Made by a program: the position numbers and the translations under genes
Shown here: piece after piece, positions 7,101 to 10,637 of the stretch
Position numbering within the stretch: position 1 is the first letter of the stretch
How the letters are laid out: the number at the start of each line of letters is the position of its first letter
The notes under the pieces: generated by a model
What the model was told of the DNA's origin: nothing
Seen by the model: only the letters and a program-made list of their open reading frames with translations
Databases searched by the model: none
Assembly (NCBI GenBank): GCA_029335925.2
Contig: JARJMX020000067.1
Coordinates: 1 to 10,637, forward strand
DNA length: 10,637 nt
Source of the DNA: Gammaproteobacteria bacterium
Lineage (GTDB): Bacteria; Pseudomonadota; Gammaproteobacteria; Halothiobacillales; Halothiobacillaceae
Reading direction: 5' to 3'

Positions 7101-8091
7101 GGAGCTGGTCGATGATGCAGGCGAGGTGCGCGCGAGCAGCCGTGACCTTGCCACAATGCAGCAAGACCTTGGGCAAGCGGCCAAGCGTGCCTTTGTCAAG
7201 CGCTTCGAGACTCGATCGGGGCTGACAACCTGGGATTTTGGCGAACTGCCCGAGGTCACGGTCATCGACACCCAAGGTGGCACGATCACCGTCTACCCCG
7301 CCTTAGTGGATGAAGGCGAGAGCGTGGCCCTGGTCGCCCTGGATACCCCGGAGGCTGCGCGTGAGGCCACCGCTCGCGGCCTCACTCGGCTGTTCCTGCT
7401 CGCCGCACGCGAGGAGGTGAAGGCGCTCCGGCGCGAGGTGGCGCGCGACAACGCCCTCTGTCTGCTCTACTCCGCCCTGCCGGGGGTGAAGGGGAGCGAG
7501 GCTTCCTGTCTTGAGCTGCAGGACGAGGTGGTCTGGCGTGTGGCGCGCACTGTATTCCTGGAGGGCGGATGGCCGTCTGAGCCGGCGGGCTTCGAAGCCA
7601 AGGTGTCCGTCTGCCGCCCGCGTCTGTATGCCGAGGGGCTCAAGCTGCTCGAGACCCTGCGCAGCCTTTTGCGCGAGCAGCAGACCCTGCGCCAGAAGCT
7701 CGCGGGCAAGATCCCGCTCTCCTGGGTGGAGCCCGCGCGCGACATCCAGGCTCAGCTTGACCGCCTGTTCGCCCGCCACTTCATCCTCGACACGCCGGAG
7801 GCGATCTGGCGACGCCTGCCCGCCTACCTCAAGGCCATAACCCGCCGACTGGAGCGGCTGGACCAGAACCCGGAACGCGACCGCCAAGGCCGCGCCCAGC
7901 TCGAGCCGCTGCTTGCCCGCGCCGCGCGCCTTGTGGAGCGAGGGATGCTCCCTGCCGAGGCGCGTGCTAACCTCGATTTCATGCTTGAGGAACTGCGCCT
8001 GCAGCTCTTCGCCCAGGAGATCAAGACAGCCGCCTCGGTGTCGCCGGGCAAGGTGGATAAGATGCTGGATGCCCTCGAACGGGGAGGTTGA
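4111..8091 (+). CDS. hrpA: ATP-dependent RNA helicase HrpA (DEAH family)
   Basis: HrpA is a large cytoplasmic DEAH/RHA helicase; in E. coli it acts on stalled or collided ribosomes. At 1326 residues it matches the roughly 1300 of the E. coli protein. In order: an N-terminal region, Walker A GETGSGKTT (103-111), the motif GHTQPRRIAAR, the DEAH box (200-203), SAT (232-234), LATNVAETSLTVPGIRYVID, and motif VI QRAGRCGR (398-405). Then come the HA2/winged-helix part and a long C-terminal region of the HrpA type (DUF3418), with blocks such as RRDILVDEDTLRAFF-like and FEPGAEDDGV. Homology supports a start at the ATG at 4111 or 4117; the frame stays open upstream to 3787, but that part is antisense to the envelope gene. 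No clear Shine-Dalgarno sequence is seen, and a 14-bp palindrome covers codons 2-7. A Pro-Pro-Pro run (958-960) makes it a possible EF-P client. tamA follows after 7 nt. Confidence 0.97.
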   Translation: MKMNIHHQAALSPLVDALEHCLSRDRPSLAKRLASLMRRAREGKPITRGLAELSTALKASCQAVEARRAGFPSLRYPEELPVVARRGEILAALEKHQVLILSGETGSGKTTQLPKIALEAGRGARGLIGHTQPRRIAARAVASRIAEELGTPLGEAVGYQVRFSGQVSEQALIKVMTDGILLAEIHADPLLARYDTLIIDEAHERSLNIDFLLGYLKRLLPRRPDLKLIVTSATLDVDRFAAHFPGAALLSVEGRTYPVEIRYRPVQGDEDDRDRDLPRALLDAVDELAAEGLGDILVFLDGERAIREAAEALRKHPLKHTEILPLYARLSSAEQARVFQPHSGRRIVLATNVAETSLTVPGIRYVIDTGLARISRYSPRVGVQRLMVEPISQAAARQRAGRCGRLGPGICIRLYSEEDFARRPAQTDPEILRTNLAAVILRMESLKLGHVEDFPFLDLPEGHQIKAAYDLLFELGAVDDKRRLTALGERLARLPVDPRLGRMLLAGQHDGCLAEMLVIVSALSIQDPRERPADKAQAADQAHAAWRHPQSDFLTLLNLWRWYEEQARHLSQAKLRRLCEQHFLSYVRMREWRALHQELRGLFHEEGVRENEKEAPEDAIHRALLTGLLGHLALREEEGRKTTPAKGKGRLEPVTYRGVKGRKLAIHPGSTLAKQPPRWLMSAQWLETTRLWATMNAAINPRWIEPLARHLLTREVSEPHYQPESGRVAAYETLSLYGLPVVMRRAVNFAAINPTEARKIFIREGLVQALEGADARQPWERAPFIHHNAALIAEIRVLEAKARRPDILVDEDTLRAFFERELPPEVVDGPTLATALRKDPTLDRRLRLTREALMRHAAEAVQGGRLPDRLRLGEIEVPLRYHFEPGAEDDGVTAIVPLSELNRLDAQAAEWLVPGLLTEKVAALIRALPKPLRRQLVPAPDVARALVERITDGLDDWPPPGSLSERLSDEARRMLGAQVAPSDWPLEAIEPHLRLRVELVDDAGEVRASSRDLATMQQDLGQAAKRAFVKRFETRSGLTTWDFGELPEVTVIDTQGGTITVYPALVDEGESVALVALDTPEAAREATARGLTRLFLLAAREEVKALRREVARDNALCLLYSALPGVKGSEASCLELQDEVVWRVARTVFLEGGWPSEPAGFEAKVSVCRPRLYAEGLKLLETLRSLLREQQTLRQKLAGKIPLSWVEPARDIQAQLDRLFARHFILDTPEAIWRRLPAYLKAITRRLERLDQNPERDRQGRAQLEPLLARAARLVERGMLPAEARANLDFMLEELRLQLFAQEIKTAASVSPGKVDKMLDALERGG
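4116..4129. repeat. Perfect 14-bp palindrome, operator-like
   Basis: GATGAATATTCATC is its own reverse complement over all 14 bases. It is AT-rich in a GC-rich neighbourhood and sits at the divergent junction between the envelope-protein gene (start at 4070, minus) and hrpA (start at 4111, plus). It lies 46 nt upstream of the GTG start and inside hrpA codons 2-7. Position and symmetry suit a dimeric repressor site, but no regulator is identified and coding constraint could also explain it. Confidence 0.45.
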
Positions 8092-8098
8092 GACCCTT

Positions 8099-9877
8099 TT
8101 GAAACGCGCCCTGATCCTGCTGCTGCTCGCGCCCCTGCTGGCCCGGGCCGAGGAAACGGCGGGGCCGGAGGCACCGGCGGTAGGGCAGGCATCTCCACGG
8201 CTCGAGGTCGTGCTTGAGGGCCTGCCTGACTACGTCCAGCCCGGCGTGCGCGGCGCCCTCTCCGCTGAGCGGCAGAAGGACAGTGTCTACTTGGACGACC
8301 TGCTGGTCGATCACCTCGCGCGGCGCGCCGAGGAGGAGGCCCTGGCGGCCATGCAAGCCTCGGGCTTTTATCGCGCCGAGGTGGCCGTCGAAGTGCATAA
8401 CCAGGCGCCGGGCTGGCGGATGGTGCTGCGGTTCAGACCCGGCCCTGTGGTTTTGATCCGCGCTGTGCGGGTGGAGCTGGTCGGTCCAGGTAAGGAGGAC
8501 TGGCCCTTGGTCGCTCACGTAAAGCAGTTTCCCCTGGTGGCCAACGGCCCGCTGGTACATGTTCCGTACGAGGACTTCAAGGCCGATTGGCTCAAGCTCG
8601 CGCGCGAGCACGGTTACCTTGATGCGCGCTTCACCCGCCATGAGATCCTCGTCGATCCCGAGGCCGGCACGGCGGACGTTGACCTGTGCATGGATACGGG
8701 GGAGCCCTATGTCTTCGGCATCACCCTCTTCACCCAGGAGGGTGAGCAGCGGTTCGAGTCGACCTTGCTCGAGGGCTTCCGCAGCTGGAAGGAGGGCGAC
8801 CCCTACCGTCTGCCACGTCTGCTGGAACTGCACCGCGGCCTCTCCGACACCGGCTATTTTAGTGTTGTCGACATCAGTCCCCGTCCGGATCCGGCCCGTC
8901 ATGTCGTGGATGTCGGGGTGCGCCTCGCCGCCCGGCCGCGCACACGCTACAGCTTCGGCGCAGGGTTTGGCACCGACACCGGCCCGCGCGGCTCGGTCGA
9001 GATCGAACAACGCTACCTCAACGCCCGTGGGGATCGCCTGTTTGGCAGGCTGCGCGGCTCCGCAATCGACGCCCAGGCCGAGGTGGAATACCGCCGCCCG
9101 TGGCTGACCCAGGGGCGCAGCCCCCGCACCGACTATCTTAGCGCCGCGGTCGACTATCGCCGCGAGACGGTGGCGGACATCGAGACCGAAACCCTGCAAC
9201 TGCGCGCTTCGGCCCACGATGTGCAGGGCTTCTGGCGTCGCCAGGCCAGCTTGGGATGGTTGACGGAGGTCTATCGGGTCGAGGGCGAGCCCGAGGCCAC
9301 CTCGCACCTGCTGATGCCCGCCCTCAAGCTCGGCTATCGCCCGCGCCGCGACCGGCGCGGAGGCGGCTGGCGCCTGGACTGGGAGATGCGAGGCGCACTC
9401 GACGGTCTCCTGTCCGACACCTCGCTGCTGCAGGCGCGCGTGGACGCAAGTTGGACCTTCCCGGTGCGCCAGCATGACCAGTGGCTGCTACGCGGCAGCC
9501 TCGGCACCAGCTGGGCCGATGACTTCGACAAGGTGCCGATCTCGCTGCGCTACTTCGCCGGCGGCGACCTGAGCGTGCGCGGCTACGGGTACAAGTCCCT
9601 CGGCCCGGTGAATGACGAGGGGGCGGTGGTGGGGGGCAAGCATCTGGTCGTGCTCAGCGCCGAATATGACTGGATGTTCGCCGACCCCTGGGGCATGGCC
9701 CTGTTCGTCGATGCGGGCAACGCCTTCAACGGCAGCGCGATCGAGCTCAAGACCGGCCTGGGCCTCGGCCTGCGCTGGCGTTCCCCCGTGGGGCTGGTGG
9801 GGCTGGACGTGGCCCACGGCCTGGACAACCCGACCGATGCCTTCCGTATCCACTTCACCCTGGGGGTGGAGCTGTGA
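8099..9877 (+). CDS. tamA: Translocation and assembly module subunit TamA
   Basis: TamA is an Omp85-family outer-membrane protein that works with TamB in outer-membrane protein assembly. With the TTG start the product has 592 residues (E. coli TamA has 577). It opens with a signal peptide, MKRALILLLLAPLLARA, cut before EETAG. Three POTRA-type domains fill about residues 29-265 (blocks such as ALAAMQASGFYRAEVAVEV, LAREHGYLDARFTRHEI and LHRGLSDTGYFSVVDISP). A 16-strand barrel follows, with RYFAGGDLSVRGYGYKSLGP containing the VRGY motif (493-496) of the L6 loop. The C-terminus IHFTLGVEL fits a last barrel strand. The TTG at 8099 follows GGGGAGG (8081-8087) at 11 nt, a rather long spacing. An in-frame ATG at 8069, inside hrpA, would add ten residues to the signal peptide and is the main alternative. 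It is probably translated from the hrpA transcript. Confidence 0.93.
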   Translation: MKRALILLLLAPLLARAEETAGPEAPAVGQASPRLEVVLEGLPDYVQPGVRGALSAERQKDSVYLDDLLVDHLARRAEEEALAAMQASGFYRAEVAVEVHNQAPGWRMVLRFRPGPVVLIRAVRVELVGPGKEDWPLVAHVKQFPLVANGPLVHVPYEDFKADWLKLAREHGYLDARFTRHEILVDPEAGTADVDLCMDTGEPYVFGITLFTQEGEQRFESTLLEGFRSWKEGDPYRLPRLLELHRGLSDTGYFSVVDISPRPDPARHVVDVGVRLAARPRTRYSFGAGFGTDTGPRGSVEIEQRYLNARGDRLFGRLRGSAIDAQAEVEYRRPWLTQGRSPRTDYLSAAVDYRRETVADIETETLQLRASAHDVQGFWRRQASLGWLTEVYRVEGEPEATSHLLMPALKLGYRPRRDRRGGGWRLDWEMRGALDGLLSDTSLLQARVDASWTFPVRQHDQWLLRGSLGTSWADDFDKVPISLRYFAGGDLSVRGYGYKSLGPVNDEGAVVGGKHLVVLSAEYDWMFADPWGMALFVDAGNAFNGSAIELKTGLGLGLRWRSPVGLVGLDVAHGLDNPTDAFRIHFTLGVEL

Positions 9878-10637
9878 AGCGCCTGGCGTGGCTGGCCCTT
9901 TTCGCCCTGATCCTTGTCTTGGGTATGGGGGGCTGGCTGCTGGGAAGCAGCGATGGGCTGCGCTTCATCGCCGACCAGCTGGAGGCGCGCGGCTGGCTGG
10001 AGGCCGAGGTGGTGGAGGGCAAAGTGTTCGGCCGCCTCGAGCTGAAACGGGCCGCGCTGCACGTGCCGGGGCTGGATGTTGCGCTCGACCGCCTCGTCCT
10101 CGACTGGCGTCCGGCGGCCTTGCTGCGCGGGCGGCTGCACGTGAGCAAGCTGGCGGGATCGGGCATCCGCCTAGCCATCCAGCCCCGTGGGCCTGCCGAG
10201 CCCTCCGGCCGCTATACTGGCCTGGCCCTGCCGCTGGAGGTGCAGGTCGATCGGCTGCAAGTCGAGGACCTGGCCCTGCGGCAAGGCGAGGAGGAGACCC
10301 TGATCGTGCGCAGCCTGACGGCCAGTGGTGAGCTGGCGGGGGGCAGGCTTCGCCTCGAGCGCCTCGCGCTGGACACCCCCTGGGCCACCCTTGACGCGGT
10401 AGGCCACTGGGGACTGGGCCCTGCCGATGTCGGCGACCTGACCCTGCGCTGGAAGGCGACCTTGGCGGGGCTGAAGGCGCCGCTTGAGGGCGAGGGCCAG
10501 CTTTTGGGCACGTTGCGCCAGATCAGCTTCGAGCAACGGCTGACCCAACCCATGACCGCCCGGCTGACAGGGGCGATGGAGCCGCTGACGGCGGGGTTGC
10601 CGTGGCATGCCACGCTGGATGCCGACGAGGTGGTGTT
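9874..10637 (+). CDS. tamB: Translocation and assembly module subunit TamB (5' part)
   Basis: TamB is a very large inner-membrane-anchored protein with a hydrophobic beta-taco groove across the periplasm, and it partners TamA. Only the first 254 codons lie in the window; the frame is open to the edge. The GTG at 9874 overlaps the tamA stop as GTGA, with GGGGG (9862-9866) upstream at 7 nt. The protein starts MKRLAWLALFALILVLGMGGWLLGSSDGLRF, a single membrane anchor followed by periplasmic sequence. Amphipathic strand repeats follow, such as LDVALDRLVLDWRPAALLRGRLHVSKLAGSGIRLAI and LPLEVQVDRLQVEDLALRQG, as is typical of the N-terminal part of TamB (AsmA-like superfamily). The position directly after tamA confirms the call. 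Confidence 0.93.
   Translation, partial: MKRLAWLALFALILVLGMGGWLLGSSDGLRFIADQLEARGWLEAEVVEGKVFGRLELKRAALHVPGLDVALDRLVLDWRPAALLRGRLHVSKLAGSGIRLAIQPRGPAEPSGRYTGLALPLEVQVDRLQVEDLALRQGEEETLIVRSLTASGELAGGRLRLERLALDTPWATLDAVGHWGLGPADVGDLTLRWKATLAGLKAPLEGEGQLLGTLRQISFEQRLTQPMTARLTGAMEPLTAGLPWHATLDADEVV

Noticed and set aside
8021..9475. 484-codon open frame on the minus strand opposite tamA
   Set aside because: It is a shadow frame caused by high GC content; the product has no recognisable domains and is rich in Ala/Gly/Arg/His, and the plus strand encodes clear TamA.

Overview
This is a GC-rich chromosomal window that most likely comes from a betaproteobacterium. The clearest sign is the earP-efp pair. 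The EF-P protein closely resembles, from memory, the Neisseria/betaproteobacterial type, with arginine at position 32 instead of lysine. RluE, HrpA and the TamA/TamB pair are also typical proteobacterial genes. I cannot name the genus. There are no mobile elements, tRNA or rRNA genes, or CRISPR arrays in the window.

Layout. Bases 1-206 hold a possible 3' end of an upstream reading frame, a perfect 12-bp hairpin that could be its terminator, and a pyrimidine-rich leader. A plus-strand cluster follows: a small serine carboxylesterase (207-854), the EF-P arginine rhamnosyltransferase earP (866-2047) and efp (2048-2608). It closes with a strong intrinsic terminator at 2633-2666. Next come rluE (2804-3436, plus) and, convergent and overlapping with it, a secreted, probably outer-membrane protein of unknown function (3375-4070, minus). 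Divergent from that gene is a second plus-strand cluster: the giant DEAH helicase hrpA (4111-8091), tamA (8099-9877) and the start of tamB (9874 onward, running off the window). These are packed with a 7-nt gap and then a 4-nt overlap.

How the genes work together. EarP attaches rhamnose to Arg32 of EF-P, which lets EF-P relieve ribosome stalling at proline runs. RluE makes a pseudouridine in 23S rRNA, and HrpA acts on stalled or collided ribosomes. Three of the loci therefore concern ribosome function, although nothing shows that they are co-regulated. TamA (outer membrane) and TamB (inner-membrane anchored, spanning the periplasm) form the translocation and assembly module, which works in outer-membrane protein assembly and lipid transport.

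Most of the window is well-known core genome and I see no new system. The points most worth a second look are a perfect 14-bp AT-rich palindrome at the divergent hrpA junction, a candidate internal promoter for efp inside the earP 3' end, the uncharacterised envelope protein, and the antisense-overlapping basic tail of RluE.
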